From: an uncultured Prevotella sp.
Lineage (GTDB): Bacteria; Bacteroidota; Bacteroidia; Bacteroidales; Bacteroidaceae
NCBI GenBank assembly: GCA_900314995.1
Contig: OMXK01000048.1
Span: 1 to 48,105 of the forward strand
DNA: 48,105 nucleotides
Direction of reading: 5' to 3'
Positions within the stretch are counted from its first letter, which is position 1; each line of letters opens with the position of its first letter. Below, one piece after another: positions 6,872-15,502 of this stretch. The notes beneath the pieces are model-generated. The model saw only the letters and a program-made list of their open reading frames with translations, made no database searches and had not been told where the DNA came from. The translations under genes were made by a program, and so were the position numbers.

Positions 6872-8803
6872 ATGAAACTATTTGTGCCGGGGCGTCTGTG
6901 CCTCTTTGGTGAACATTCGGATTGGGCTGGTCACTATCGCACGATGAATGCTGACATCAAGCCAGGTGCAGCTATTGTGACTGGTATCGAACAAGGTATC
7001 TATGCGGAAGTGGAGAAATCCAGCCTCTTTGAGATGTACAGTGATGCCCCAGAGATTGACAAGGTATGGCAAGACTTCTCTTGTAGGATGGATGAGTCTG
7101 AACTGAAGCGTATAGCCAAGTCAGGAACCTTCTTCTCGTATTGCGCAGGGGTGGCTTCATATATGTTGGAGTGGTATAAGGTAGGTGGAGTGCGTATCCG
7201 CATCTTGTCGATGACACTCCCCATGAAGAGCGGTCTGTCTAGTTCGGCTGCCATCTGCGTTCTAGTTGCGCGTGCGTTCAATGTTTTATATAGTCTGAAC
7301 CTGAATACATTGGGTGAGATGAATATCGCCTATCTCGGAGAATTGCGTACCAGCAGCCGTTGCGGGCGCTTGGATCAGGCATGTGCGTTTGGAGTGAAGC
7401 CTAACCTGATGACTTTCGACGGAGATGAGATTGAGGTGCGCTCCCTGAATGTGAAGAAGCATCTCTATTGGGTATTTGCCGATCTTTGTGCGGAGAAGGA
7501 TACCATCAAGATTCTGTCAGACCTGAACAGGGCTTATCCATTCCCCAATAGCGATGCGGATCGTGCAGAGCATGAGGCGCTGGGAGAAAATAATCTGGAG
7601 ATTGTGGACCGGGCTGTCAAATATATGGCAGAAGGTAACGCGGAGGCTCTGGGACAGTTGATGACAGAAGCCGAACAGTTGTTCGACGAGAAGGTCGCCC
7701 CCATGTCATCGGCCTTATGGGCGCCCAAACTCCATGCAGTACTGAAAGATCCCAATATCCTGCCATTGATATGGGGTGGTAAGGGCGTAGGTTCGCATGG
7801 CGATGGTTCTGTGCAGTTCCTGGCTCGAAGTCAGGAGGCTCAGCAACAGTTGTGCGACTATCTGAACGCCAACGAGATGAAGGCTTATACACTCACGCTG
7901 AAACCAGTCCATACAGTCAGAAAGGCCATCATCCCCGTGGCAGGCTTCGGCACTCGTCTATACCCGGCTACCCGAGCCTTGAAGAAGGATTTCTTCCCCA
8001 TTCCCTGTCCTGACGGAATGGTGCGTCCCGTCATTCTGATACTCCTTGAGGAGTTGGTAAAGAGCGGTATAGAGGAAATCTGCCTGGTGTTGGGATCTGA
8101 AGAGGAACGTCAGCAATATTCGGATTATTTCGAGCGTCCGTTACCCGAAGAGCATCTGCGCAAGCTGAGTCCTGAAGCACAGGAGTATGAAAATCGTATC
8201 CTGAGCATCGGCAAGCGCCTGCACTATGTGTATCAACGTGAGAAGCGAGGTTTCGGTCATGCGGTGTATCAGGCGGCTCAGTTTGCTGCCAACGAGCCTG
8301 TATTGCTGCTCTTGGGTGATACGCTTTATCGCAGTAATTCCAATAAGCCCTGTGCCCTCCAGATGGTGGAGGAATACGAGCGGTATAACTCGCTGATGGT
8401 CAGCATCCATCCGATTCCTTTGGGCGAAGTGAGCCGATACGGTATCCTCTATGGCTTCTGGGAAGATAAGGCGCAGACGTTGTTGCATGTTTCAACGATG
8501 TATGAGAAACCCAAGGTGAACTATGCTGAAGAGTTCCTTGGCGTGCGTAATAAGAATGGCGAAAAAGAATATTATAGTGTATTCGGGCAGTATATACTGA
8601 CGCCTGAGGTATTCGCCCAACTGCATGAGGATATCATGCAGGCAGAGATAGAAGAAGACCATGTCAGGGAGATCGAGTTGACATCGGCTCTGGAGAAAGT
8701 GCGACAGCGTAGTGGCATGGTGGGTGTCCGACTGAACGGACAGATGTTTGACATGGGTAACCCTTCAGCGTTGGTTCATGCTGTAGAGGAATTCAGTAAA
8801 TAA
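6872..8803 (+). CDS. GHMP sugar kinase fused to a sugar-1-phosphate nucleotidyltransferase
   Basis: 643 residues in two domains. Residues 1-345 are a GHMP kinase: P-G-R-L-C-L-F-G-E-H-S-D-W (6-18), glycine-rich ATP loop P-M-K-S-G-L-S-S-S-A-A (about 116-126), and G-G-K-G-V-G-S-H-G-D (about 307-316). Residues 350-643 are a GalU/RmlA-type nucleotidyltransferase beginning P-V-A-G-F-G-T-R-L-Y-P-A-T-R. Together they could phosphorylate a free sugar at C1 and activate it to an NDP-sugar, as the fucose enzyme Fkp does with the opposite domain order. The GEHSDW motif and GalU-like C-terminus suggest a uridylyl salvage enzyme (perhaps glucuronate, arabinose or galactose); the substrate is not determinable. 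Confidence 0.85.
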   Translation: MKLFVPGRLCLFGEHSDWAGHYRTMNADIKPGAAIVTGIEQGIYAEVEKSSLFEMYSDAPEIDKVWQDFSCRMDESELKRIAKSGTFFSYCAGVASYMLEWYKVGGVRIRILSMTLPMKSGLSSSAAICVLVARAFNVLYSLNLNTLGEMNIAYLGELRTSSRCGRLDQACAFGVKPNLMTFDGDEIEVRSLNVKKHLYWVFADLCAEKDTIKILSDLNRAYPFPNSDADRAEHEALGENNLEIVDRAVKYMAEGNAEALGQLMTEAEQLFDEKVAPMSSALWAPKLHAVLKDPNILPLIWGGKGVGSHGDGSVQFLARSQEAQQQLCDYLNANEMKAYTLTLKPVHTVRKAIIPVAGFGTRLYPATRALKKDFFPIPCPDGMVRPVILILLEELVKSGIEEICLVLGSEEERQQYSDYFERPLPEEHLRKLSPEAQEYENRILSIGKRLHYVYQREKRGFGHAVYQAAQFAANEPVLLLLGDTLYRSNSNKPCALQMVEEYERYNSLMVSIHPIPLGEVSRYGILYGFWEDKAQTLLHVSTMYEKPKVNYAEEFLGVRNKNGEKEYYSVFGQYILTPEVFAQLHEDIMQAEIEEDHVREIELTSALEKVRQRSGMVGVRLNGQMFDMGNPSALVHAVEEFSK

Positions 8804-8807
8804 AGAG

Positions 8808-8831
8808 AAATCCCGCCAATCGGCGGGATTT
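8808..8831. terminator. Bidirectional terminator
   Basis: AAATCCCGCC (8808-8817) and GGCGGGATTT (8822-8831) form a perfect 10-bp stem with a 4-base loop. A/T-rich flanks on both sides let it serve the two convergent genes ending at 8803 and 8835. Confidence 0.9.
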
Positions 8832-8834
8832 CTT

Positions 8835-9707
8835 CTATTTTGTGATGTTCAGCAAATATTTGCCGTAATCGTTCTTGGCCATGGGCTCAGCCAGTTTGCG
8901 AAGCTGTTCCTTGTTGATCCAGCCCCTTTTGTAGGCAATCTCCTCCAGACAGGCAACCTTCAGTCCCTGACGCTTCTCGATGACTTCGATGAAGGTAGAG
9001 GCCTCTGACAGAGAGTCATGGGTGCCCGTGTCGAGCCAGGCGAAACCACGCTGAAGGGTCTGCACTAACAGGTTCTTTTGCTGCAGATACACCTGGTTGA
9101 CGGTCGTAATCTCCAATTCACCACGCGCACTTGGCTTGATGTTCTTTGCAATCTCCACCACGCTGTTAGGATAGAAGTAGAGTCCTACCACGGCGTAGTT
9201 CGATTTAGGATTGGCGGGCTTCTCCTCGATACTGAGGCAGTTGCCATTCTCGTCGAACTCAGCCACACCATAGCGCTCAGGGTCGTTGACATAGTAGCCA
9301 AAGACAGTGGCATGGTTATTCTGCTCGGCATTGATGACGGCTTGTTTCAGCATGCCTGTAAAGCCACCGCCATAGAAGATGTTGTCGCCCAGCACCAGAC
9401 AGGCGCAATCATCGCCTATAAACTTTTCGCCGATGATGAAAGCCTGTGCCAGACCATCGGGCGAGGGTTGCTCGGCATACTCAAACCTAACGCCCAGTTC
9501 TGAACCATCGCCTAACAGGCGCTTGAAACCTGGTAGGTCATAAGGTGTAGAGATGATGAGTATCTCACGGATGCCTGCCAGCATCAAAGTCGAGATAGGA
9601 TAATAAATCATCGGCTTGTCGAAGATGGGGATCAACTGCTTAGAAACTCCCTTGGTGATAGGGTAGAGGCGTGTGCCTGAACCACCTGCTAATACTATTC
9701 CTTTCAT
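8835..9707 (-). CDS. rfbA: Glucose-1-phosphate thymidylyltransferase RmlA
   Basis: 290 residues, the normal length. It makes dTDP-glucose from dTTP and glucose-1-phosphate, the first step toward dTDP-rhamnose. The N-terminal signature [18 protein letters not shown] is intact, as are V-L-G-D-N-I-F-Y-G (metal and nucleotide binding) and [12 protein letters not shown]. It stands alone: rfbB and rfbC are absent, and the nearest pathway relative is the RmlD-like gene at 31387. A divergent promoter region separates it from the next gene. Confidence 0.95.
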   Translation of the reverse strand: MKGIVLAGGSGTRLYPITKGVSKQLIPIFDKPMIYYPISTLMLAGIREILIISTPYDLPGFKRLLGDGSELGVRFEYAEQPSPDGLAQAFIIGEKFIGDDCACLVLGDNIFYGGGFTGMLKQAVINAEQNNHATVFGYYVNDPERYGVAEFDENGNCLSIEEKPANPKSNYAVVGLYFYPNSVVEIAKNIKPSARGELEITTVNQVYLQQKNLLVQTLQRGFAWLDTGTHDSLSEASTFIEVIEKRQGLKVACLEEIAYKRGWINKEQLRKLAEPMAKNDYGKYLLNITK

Positions 9708-9728
9708 AAATGTGAGTATTTATTGGGT

Positions 9729-9737
9729 GCAAAGATA
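9729..9737 (-). promoter_or_regulatory. -7 promoter element of rfbA
   Basis: The minus strand reads TATCTTTGC, 22 bp upstream of the ATG at 9707. Upstream DNA is almost pure A/T. Confidence 0.65.
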
Positions 9738-9780
9738 ATAAAAATAAAAAAATAAGCGTGAAGAATTAAGAAAAAAGTTG

Positions 9781-9788
9781 TACCTTTG
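9781..9788 (+). promoter_or_regulatory. -7 promoter element of the 9819 gene
   Basis: TACCTTTG fits the -7 consensus. Transcription would start near 9795, so the in-frame ATG at 9786 cannot be the start; the ATG at 9819 is used. Confidence 0.65.
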
Positions 9789-9818
9789 CAGTCGATTTAC
9801 ATTATTTATCAAGATATT

Positions 9819-10439
9819 ATGAGTTTTTGGAATAAAATTTTCGGAAAGAAAGATACTCAGAAGGTGGGAGGCATGGAAGATTTCATGACGCTCATCCGTG
9901 TCTATTTCCAGGCATCGATGGCAGCAGACCTTGGCATAACCAATCTGGCTGCACTTCCCGACCTCAGGGTGTTTAAAGCCACGCTGAAGGTGCCAACCGT
10001 CAATAACAAGTTAGGTGTAGGCGAGCGCAGCCGTTGCAAAAACATGCTGAAGACAATGTACGGTATGGAGGATGAGTTCTTCAAAGAAATCGACCAGAGC
10101 CTGCGTAAGCGTTGCAAGAAAGTGCAGGACGCACAGACCTATATGTTGCAGTTCCAGGGTCTGACACAGGACATCATGATGCTGACGGGTAATCTGATGA
10201 AGTTCAAACTCCGCCTGCCCGGCTTTATGAAGAAAGCCCTCTACACAATGACAGAGAAGACGGTAAACGATATCTTCAACAAGAACGATTTTTCGGATGC
10301 CAGTGTGATGAAAACGGTTGTTTCTGTTCGTGAATATAACCGGCGTCTGGGATTCTCGCAGAAATGGATTACCGACTTCGTATATAAGGTCGTCATGCTT
10401 GCGAAAAAAGAACCACGGCCTTCTAGTGACGAGAAATAG
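9819..10439 (+). CDS. Conserved hypothetical helical protein
   Basis: 206 residues from the ATG at 9819, beginning M-S-F-W-N-K-I-F-G-K-K-D. It has no signal peptide, no membrane segment and many basic and methionine residues, and is probably an all-helical cytoplasmic protein. I recognise no family. It has its own promoter and sits between rfbA (divergent) and the cell-division block, with an AT-rich gap of 81 bp before the next gene. An upstream in-frame ATG at 9786 is rejected because it overlaps the promoter. Confidence 0.75.
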   Translation: MSFWNKIFGKKDTQKVGGMEDFMTLIRVYFQASMAADLGITNLAALPDLRVFKATLKVPTVNNKLGVGERSRCKNMLKTMYGMEDEFFKEIDQSLRKRCKKVQDAQTYMLQFQGLTQDIMMLTGNLMKFKLRLPGFMKKALYTMTEKTVNDIFNKNDFSDASVMKTVVSVREYNRRLGFSQKWITDFVYKVVMLAKKEPRPSSDEK

Positions 10440-10493
10440 TATAAAAAATCTTAAAAGATTTGCACTCTGCTTACCTTTAAGCAGGAATTTATA

Positions 10494-10501
10494 TACTTTT
10501 G
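10494..10501 (+). promoter_or_regulatory. -7 promoter element of the zapA operon
   Basis: TACTTTTG lies 20 bp upstream of the ATG at 10521. Just upstream, inverted repeats at 10446-10461 (AAATCTT-AA-AAGATTT) and 10467-10484 (CTGCTTA-CCTT-TAAGCAG) may terminate the preceding gene or act as regulatory sites. Confidence 0.55.
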
Positions 10502-10520
10502 TAGCATAATTAGTTATGTC

Positions 10521-10817
10521 ATGAATCCAAGTGAAAAGACATTGACAACATTTGAGACGCGGGTAAGGCAGTTGATTCTCCGTATTCAGGAATTGAAGAA
10601 GGAGAATGATGTGCTTGTTGCCATGGTGTCGGAGAATGAACAGGTCATAGCCGACTTGAATGCCAAGCTCTCTCAGGCGGATCGTGACTATTCAACGCTG
10701 AAAATGGCAAAGATGCTGGAAATTACTGACGGTGATCTGGAAGGCGCGAAGGCTCGAGTCTCCAAACTGATCCGGGAGGTGAACAAATGCATCGCCATCC
10801 TAAGCGATGAACAGTAG
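10521..10817 (+). CDS. Small coiled-coil protein upstream of zapA
   Basis: 98 residues, almost entirely predicted helix with heptad-like spacing (about 10-60: V-R-Q-L-I-L-R-I-Q-E-L-K-K-E-N, then V-I-A-D-L-N-A-K-L). It precedes zapA in an apparent operon. ZapA partners in other bacteria include small coiled-coil proteins such as ZapB, so a divisome role is plausible from size, fold and position; there is no sequence motif that proves it. Confidence 0.75.
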   Translation: MNPSEKTLTTFETRVRQLILRIQELKKENDVLVAMVSENEQVIADLNAKLSQADRDYSTLKMAKMLEITDGDLEGAKARVSKLIREVNKCIAILSDEQ

Positions 10818-10830
10818 TAAAAGCTTTGCC

Positions 10831-11130
10831 ATGGCAGAAGTAAACAAAGAGAAACTCCATATAAAGCTGCATGTCTACGATGAGGAAATCGAGGTGACGG
10901 TTGATCGTGCCGACGAGGAGTATTATCGTAGAGCGGCTAAGCTCATAACCGACCGTTATAATGCCTATGCTCAGGCTTACAAGGGTCGCAAGGGGGAGCA
11001 TACAATCTCGTTGATGACGCTGATTGATATCTCCCTGATGTATGAGCGCCAGCGTGCCAAAAACGATACGGCACCCTATGAAAGTGTTCTTGCTAAGTTG
11101 ACTTCTGAGATTGAAGAAGCGCTGAAGTGA
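10831..11130 (+). CDS. zapA: Cell division protein ZapA
   Basis: About 99 residues. The N-terminal beta strand pattern ([17 protein letters not shown]) and [15 protein letters not shown], followed by a long C-terminal helix, match ZapA, which bundles FtsZ filaments at midcell. An earlier in-frame ATG at 10807 would overlap the upstream gene by 11 bp; the ATG at 10831 (M-A-E-V-N-K-E-K) gives the usual family N-terminus. The next gene, rny, starts 28 bp downstream, a gene order common in Bacteroidetes. Confidence 0.85.
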   Translation: MAEVNKEKLHIKLHVYDEEIEVTVDRADEEYYRRAAKLITDRYNAYAQAYKGRKGEHTISLMTLIDISLMYERQRAKNDTAPYESVLAKLTSEIEEALK

Positions 11131-11158
11131 GAATACATTTAACAACATAGATTTTATT

Positions 11159-12700
11159 ATGGATTTAATTTTTGTACTATTGATTGCCGCAGGCGCACTC
11201 GCATTAGGAGGTGTCTGTGGATATCTGGTATTTCGCTACGTTTTGAAAGGGAAATACAATGAGATGATTGATACGGCCGAGAAACAGGCCGATGTTATTA
11301 AAGAGAAGAAGCTGCTTGAGGTGAAGGAGAAATTCCTGAACAAGAAGAGCGAGCTGGAGAAGGAGGTGCAGCAGCGCAACCAGCATATCCAGCAGAATGA
11401 AAATCGTCTGAAGCAGCGTGAGATCTCCTTGAATCAGCGTCAGGAAGAGTTGGGACGTCGTAAGAACGAGCTCGACGGTATGCAGACGCGTATTGATAAC
11501 GAGAAGAAACTGTTGGCTGTGAAGGCCGAAGAACTGGAGAAGATGCAGCTCAAGGAGCGCGAGATGCTCGAAGAGGTATCTGGCCTGAGTGCTGAAGAGG
11601 CTAAGACTCGCTTGGTGGAATCGATGAAGGATGAGGCCAAGACTGCAGCTGCCAGCTATATCAATGAGATTATGGATGAGGCTAAACTCAATGCAAACCA
11701 ACAGGCCAAGAAGATTGTGATCCAGACCATCCAGCGCGTAGCTACGGAAACAGCAATCGAGAACTCCGTCAGCGTGTTCCATATTGAGAACGATGAGGTG
11801 AAGGGTCGTATTATTGGTCGTGAGGGCCGTAATATCCGTGCACTCGAAGCTGCCGCAGGTGTGGAAATCGTCGTCGACGACACACCGGAGGCTATTGTAA
11901 TCAGCGGCTTCGATCCTGTTCGCCGTGAGGTTTGCCGTCTGGCACTCCATCAGCTGGTCAGCGACGGCCGTATCCACCCTGCCCGTATCGAAGAGGTTGT
12001 GGCTAAGGTGAAGAAACAGCTCGACAATGAGATTATCGAGACAGGTAAGCGTACTGCCATCGATCTTGGTATTCATGGTCTGCATCCCGAACTGATACGC
12101 ATTATCGGTAAGATGAAATATCGCTCCAGTTACGGACAGAACCTGCTGCAGCATGCCCGTGAGACTGCTAATCTCTGTGCTATTATGGCTTCAGAGCTCG
12201 GTCTGAACCCGAAGAAGGCAAAGCGTGCCGGACTCTTGCACGATATCGGAAAGGTGCCTGATGAGGAAAGTGAGATGCCTCACGCACTTTATGGTGCAAA
12301 GATTGCAGAACAGTTCAAGGAGAAACCCGATATCTGCAATGCCATCGGTGCCCACCACGACGAGATGGAGATGCAGACGTTGCTGGCGCCAATCGTTCAG
12401 GTCTGTGATGCTATCTCTGGTGCCCGTCCTGGTGCCCGTCGTGAGATTGTAGAGGCTTATATCAAGCGTCTGAATGATCTTGAGGCCATCGCCATGAGCT
12501 ATCCTGGTGTAACCAAGACCTACGCTATCCAGGCAGGTCGTGAGCTCCGTGTTATCGTCGGCGCCGACAAGATGAACGATGCAGAGGCAGAGGCTCTGAG
12601 CGGTGATATCGCTACGAAGATTCAGAATGAGATGACTTATCCCGGTCAGGTGAAGATCACCGTCATCCGTGAAACCCGTTCTGTAGCTTACGCGAAGTAG
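11159..12700 (+). CDS. rny: Ribonuclease Y
   Basis: 513 residues, full length. N-terminal membrane anchor (about 1-25), long charged coiled coil (about 30-150), KH RNA-binding domain (about 205-270, [15 protein letters not shown]) and HD metal-dependent nuclease domain (about 325-420, L-L-H-D-I-G-K-V-P and G-A-H-H-D-E). It initiates mRNA decay as a membrane-anchored endoribonuclease. The HD residues are intact. It follows zapA by 28 bp and precedes a DUF4491 gene by 2 bp. Confidence 0.96.
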   Translation: MDLIFVLLIAAGALALGGVCGYLVFRYVLKGKYNEMIDTAEKQADVIKEKKLLEVKEKFLNKKSELEKEVQQRNQHIQQNENRLKQREISLNQRQEELGRRKNELDGMQTRIDNEKKLLAVKAEELEKMQLKEREMLEEVSGLSAEEAKTRLVESMKDEAKTAAASYINEIMDEAKLNANQQAKKIVIQTIQRVATETAIENSVSVFHIENDEVKGRIIGREGRNIRALEAAAGVEIVVDDTPEAIVISGFDPVRREVCRLALHQLVSDGRIHPARIEEVVAKVKKQLDNEIIETGKRTAIDLGIHGLHPELIRIIGKMKYRSSYGQNLLQHARETANLCAIMASELGLNPKKAKRAGLLHDIGKVPDEESEMPHALYGAKIAEQFKEKPDICNAIGAHHDEMEMQTLLAPIVQVCDAISGARPGARREIVEAYIKRLNDLEAIAMSYPGVTKTYAIQAGRELRVIVGADKMNDAEAEALSGDIATKIQNEMTYPGQVKITVIRETRSVAYAK

Positions 12701-12702
12701 TC

Positions 12703-13017
12703 ATGTATTTTACAGGTATTATCATTGCGGTAGCAACCTTTCTTACTATAGGCATCTGGCATCCCATTGTCATCAAAACGGAATATTATTGGGGTACCCG
12801 CCCGTGGATTGTGTATCTTGTGATAGGTGTTGCCTGTATCGTAGGGGCTCTGTTTATTGAGAATACGCTCCTATCTGCCGTCGTCGGTGTGTTTGGCGCT
12901 TCAGCGCTCTGGGGTATCGGCGAGTTGTTTCACCAGAAGAAACGTGTGGAGAAGGGGTGGTTCCCCATGAATCCGAATCGTAAACATGAGTATATGGAAA
13001 AAGAAAAAGCAGACTAG
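12703..13017 (+). CDS. DUF4491 family membrane protein
   Basis: 104 residues with three hydrophobic segments (about 1-22, 33-52, 55-75) and a basic tail. The start M-Y-F-T-G-I-I-I-A and F-L-T-I-G-I-W-H-P-I-V-I-K-T-E-Y-Y match the DUF4491 family. Function unknown. It starts 2 bp after the rny stop, so it is probably co-transcribed. Its final codons form part of the terminator stem. Confidence 0.85.
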   Translation: MYFTGIIIAVATFLTIGIWHPIVIKTEYYWGTRPWIVYLVIGVACIVGALFIENTLLSAVVGVFGASALWGIGELFHQKKRVEKGWFPMNPNRKHEYMEKEKAD

Positions 13018-13030
13018 AAGGTCTGCTTTT
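13005..13030. terminator. Bidirectional terminator
   Basis: AAAAGCAGAC (13005-13014) pairs perfectly with GTCTGCTTTT (13021-13030), loop 6 bases. It lies between convergent genes ending at 13017 and 13035; the plus-strand gene's stop codon is in the loop. Confidence 0.9.
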
Positions 13031-13034
13031 CTTT

Positions 13035-13424
13035 TTATTTCTTTTTCTGATAGTAATCGAGCGCCAATTGCACGTTCTTGATAACAGCTTCGGAGGAGTA
13101 AGTTGCCCCTGTGACTACATCAACCTGTTGGACCTTGGCATCTTTCACGCTCAGACCGTTCCATTTCTCTTGTAGGGCATTCTTCACCTTGACATAGTAT
13201 TTGGGCGTTTCCAAACTCTTCAGGAACTCAATCTTCTCAACTTTGTTGTTCTTGATATATACCTTTAGAGGGGTAGGGGCTTGATAGCCCTCGATATCTT
13301 TTCCGATATCTGTGGTATTGATGACGTAAACCCCGTTCTCTCTGGTCATGGCCTCATCACTTGCCATGAAACTCATAAGCCCTAATGTGGCTGCTATTAT
13401 ATATAAATAATGTGTTCTTTTCAT
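13035..13424 (-). CDS. FMN-binding domain protein
   Basis: 129 residues with a cleavable-looking N-terminal signal (about 1-22). The rest is one FMN-binding domain of the RnfG/NqrC type, with V-D-V-V-T-G-A-T-Y-S-S near residues 100-110; in that family the Thr of S/T-G-A-T carries covalent FMN. It would act outside the inner membrane as a small redox carrier. It is the last of nine closely spaced leftward genes, with a 10-bp gap to the RidA-like gene. The flavinylating enzyme (ApbE) is not in the window. Confidence 0.82.
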   Translation of the reverse strand: MKRTHYLYIIAATLGLMSFMASDEAMTRENGVYVINTTDIGKDIEGYQAPTPLKVYIKNNKVEKIEFLKSLETPKYYVKVKNALQEKWNGLSVKDAKVQQVDVVTGATYSSEAVIKNVQLALDYYQKKK

Positions 13425-13434
13425 TTCTTCTAGT

Positions 13435-14574
13435 TTAAAATGGTGCGTATTCTGTACTTGTGGTTTTCTTTACTGCCATACATTCCATTTCTACGAGCCA
13501 GCCTGGACGGCATACTGGCGCATGTACGATGATGACAGGCGTGTCCCCGAATCGCTCAGCATAGAGTTCTCTCACTACTTCGTAGTCGGCCACGTCACGG
13601 AGGTAGACAATCATCGCCATCACGTCGTCAAACGTACAGTCAGCCTCCTTTAAGAGTGCTTCTACGTTCTCCCAGACTCGCTGGGTCTGTTTCACGACAT
13701 CCTTCGAATACAGAATCTCTCCCTTGTTGTTGATGCTTGCCGTTCCGGAGATGAATACATGTCTGCGATCACCATAGTCAACGTAAGAACCGCGTTCGAA
13801 ACTGACGCCATAGTCGCTGGTGCGGTTCAGATGGGTTGGCGCATAGAGGTATTTCGTCTGGCCTTCCTTGATGCCGTCAATGGCATAGTTGTCCATTTGT
13901 GCCAGCACGTTAGGATCCTGCTGTCGGCCCCCTATGCCCGTTGATGCGATAAAGTGCGTATGGACGGTGAGTCCTTGCGTGAAGAATACCTGGTTACGTG
14001 CTCTCACCACACCGCCGTAGTTCAGGTCGATGTCGTTCACGAAAAGCCAAGTGCGGATACAGTTGTCGGCCAGTTTGCAGCCTTCTTCAGCCAGTTGCAT
14101 GACATACTCGTTGAAGAGCAGTCGCATCTGATATTCTGAGTTGGCTGCCAGATTATGTGCACTAGCATTCCAGAGATGCCTGTACACGCCGTGTTTTACT
14201 TCGTAGAGACCACTGTCCGACAGTCTTGTCTGAACGCCTGACATAAGGTATACCCAAAGAGCGATTTTTGTCCCGTCGAGTGGTGCTTGCTGGATGATAC
14301 TCTTCGCACAGTCCGTCACATCCGTCACGACGATATCGTCAGCCTGGTTTGCTGCGTCGCTCAGGAAGTAGCGCTTGAATACCGTCTGCGTATCTGGCAG
14401 TCGGTCAAGCAGCCCGTTGTAGGCATTTATCACAGCCTCCAGTTGCTTGGCGTAGGGTAGCGTTCCGCAGCTTACGTGTATCAATGCCTGGTATTCGCGT
14501 ACATCCGTTCCATTGTCAAAACAGAACACCTCGGTGAAGGCATTCTCAAAATCTATTCGATTCATCGTCTTCAA
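13435..14574 (-). CDS. Two-domain RidA/YjgF-like protein (possible chorismatase-like fold)
   Basis: 379 residues. The C-terminal half (about 190-375) has the YjgF/RidA pattern (H-V-F-I-S-G-T-A-S-I-N-N-K-G-E-I-L-Y, later V-R-E-L-Y-A-E-R-F-G-D-T-P). The N-terminal half lacks an obvious RidA motif and carries R-T-W-L-F-V-N-D-I-D-L-N-Y-G, with T-H-F-I-A-S-T-G-I-G following. Chorismatases (FkbO/Hyg5/XanB2) have this size and a RidA-like fold, so an aromatic-acid enzyme is possible; plain deaminase activity is the alternative. It lies 16 bp after the LuxR-type gene. Confidence 0.65.
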   Translation of the reverse strand: MKTMNRIDFENAFTEVFCFDNGTDVREYQALIHVSCGTLPYAKQLEAVINAYNGLLDRLPDTQTVFKRYFLSDAANQADDIVVTDVTDCAKSIIQQAPLDGTKIALWVYLMSGVQTRLSDSGLYEVKHGVYRHLWNASAHNLAANSEYQMRLLFNEYVMQLAEEGCKLADNCIRTWLFVNDIDLNYGGVVRARNQVFFTQGLTVHTHFIASTGIGGRQQDPNVLAQMDNYAIDGIKEGQTKYLYAPTHLNRTSDYGVSFERGSYVDYGDRRHVFISGTASINNKGEILYSKDVVKQTQRVWENVEALLKEADCTFDDVMAMIVYLRDVADYEVVRELYAERFGDTPVIIVHAPVCRPGWLVEMECMAVKKTTSTEYAPF

Positions 14575-14590
14575 ATATACTTTTTATTGT

Positions 14591-15196
14591 TCAGATCTTG
14601 TTGATATCGACATAGCCATGCATGACGGCATAGATGGTGAGCGCGCTGACGCTTTTCATGCCGAGCTTATCCATGATGTTCTTACGATGCGTGATGACGG
14701 TCGTAAGGCCGATATTCAACTTGTCTGCAATTTCTTTGTTGATGTAGCCTTGAACAATCAAGGACATCACCTCGATTTCCCTGTCGGTGAGAATCTTCTG
14801 GCTGAGGACAGCAGGCATAGGAGGCATGTGCTCACCATGGCCATGCGCATGCTGCTGCAGGGCCAGGATGCTATGCACGAGAGCAGACTCGGGCGCATTG
14901 ATGCACAGACAATGGAAATCTGACAGCTGGGACATGGTGTCCAGCGACAGGGTCAGTACAATTGTCTTCCTCCTGCGTTCCTGAAAGAAGGCCATGTTCT
15001 CCAAGACGATATTTATGGCGGTGAAGTAGTGGAAATAACTGTCGGCATCATTGGCCGTCAGTTCTGCATAGGAGCCATAAATATCTACCGTCATGATAGG
15101 CATGACGTTTTGGAGAATCTGCTTCAACCCCAACGCCGAAAGGGTATTGGGGTCGATGATGGCAATCTTTGGTCTGCCAGAAGGGGTGTTATGCAT
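14591..15196 (-). CDS. LuxR/NarL-type transcriptional regulator with degenerate receiver
   Basis: About 201 residues from the ATG at 15194-15196, which overlaps the STAS gene stop (ATGCATAA). The C-terminal 65 residues are a LuxR HTH (L-T-D-R-E-I-E-V-M-S-L-I-V-Q-G, then N-K-E-I-A-D-K-L-N-I-G-L-T-T-V-I-T-H-R). The N-terminal 120 residues resemble a receiver (I-A-I-I-D-P-N-T-L-S-A-L-G), but I find no aspartate where the phosphoacceptor should be. A His-rich linker (H-A-H-G-H-G-E-H) separates the halves. It probably does not respond to a standard histidine kinase. An alternative ATG lies at 15208. Confidence 0.85.
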   Translation of the reverse strand: MHNTPSGRPKIAIIDPNTLSALGLKQILQNVMPIMTVDIYGSYAELTANDADSYFHYFTAINIVLENMAFFQERRRKTIVLTLSLDTMSQLSDFHCLCINAPESALVHSILALQQHAHGHGEHMPPMPAVLSQKILTDREIEVMSLIVQGYINKEIADKLNIGLTTVITHRKNIMDKLGMKSVSALTIYAVMHGYVDINKI

Positions 15197-15494
15197 TCCG
15201 GATCTCAAACAGGTTGAAGAACCCGGTCATCATAAATACCTTTCGGATCTCCTCGTTGATATTCTCGATAATCACTTTGCCTCCTTTTGCAGAGGTCTCC
15301 TTGCGGATCGTGAGGAAGAGTCTGAGACCAGAACTACTAATGTACTGCAGATTGGTGCAATCGAGAATGATTGTCTTGTCGGCATTCTCAAGTAGAGGAG
15401 TGATTTCCTGTTGAGCCTTTACGGCTGTTGGAGTGTCAAGGCGTCCTTCGAAGATCGCTTTCATTCCTTCGTTCTCTTCAGTAATCTTAATCAT
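15189..15494 (-). CDS. STAS-domain anti-sigma factor antagonist
   Basis: 101 residues, a single STAS domain of the SpoIIAA/RsbV type. The phosphorylatable-serine loop reads D-C-T-N-L-Q-Y-I-S-S-S-G-L-R (about 56-69). In partner switching the unphosphorylated STAS protein binds the kinase/anti-sigma protein, here encoded 8 bp upstream. The phosphatase (SpoIIE/PP2C) that would reset it is not in the window. Confidence 0.9.
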   Translation of the reverse strand: MIKITEENEGMKAIFEGRLDTPTAVKAQQEITPLLENADKTIILDCTNLQYISSSGLRLFLTIRKETSAKGGKVIIENINEEIRKVFMMTGFFNLFEIRNA

Positions 15495-15502
15495 GTTATT
15501 TG

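Noticed and set aside
9786-9819. Upstream start for the 9819 gene
   Set aside because: The ATG at 9786 overlaps the -7 element at 9781-9788.
11131-11158. 6S RNA between zapA and rny, a place where it might be expected
   Set aside because: The gap is only 28 bp; the structured RNA candidate is at 27568 instead.
11204-12154. A long open frame on the minus strand
   Set aside because: It is antisense to rny; Leu/His-rich translation typical of a shadow of a coiled-coil gene.
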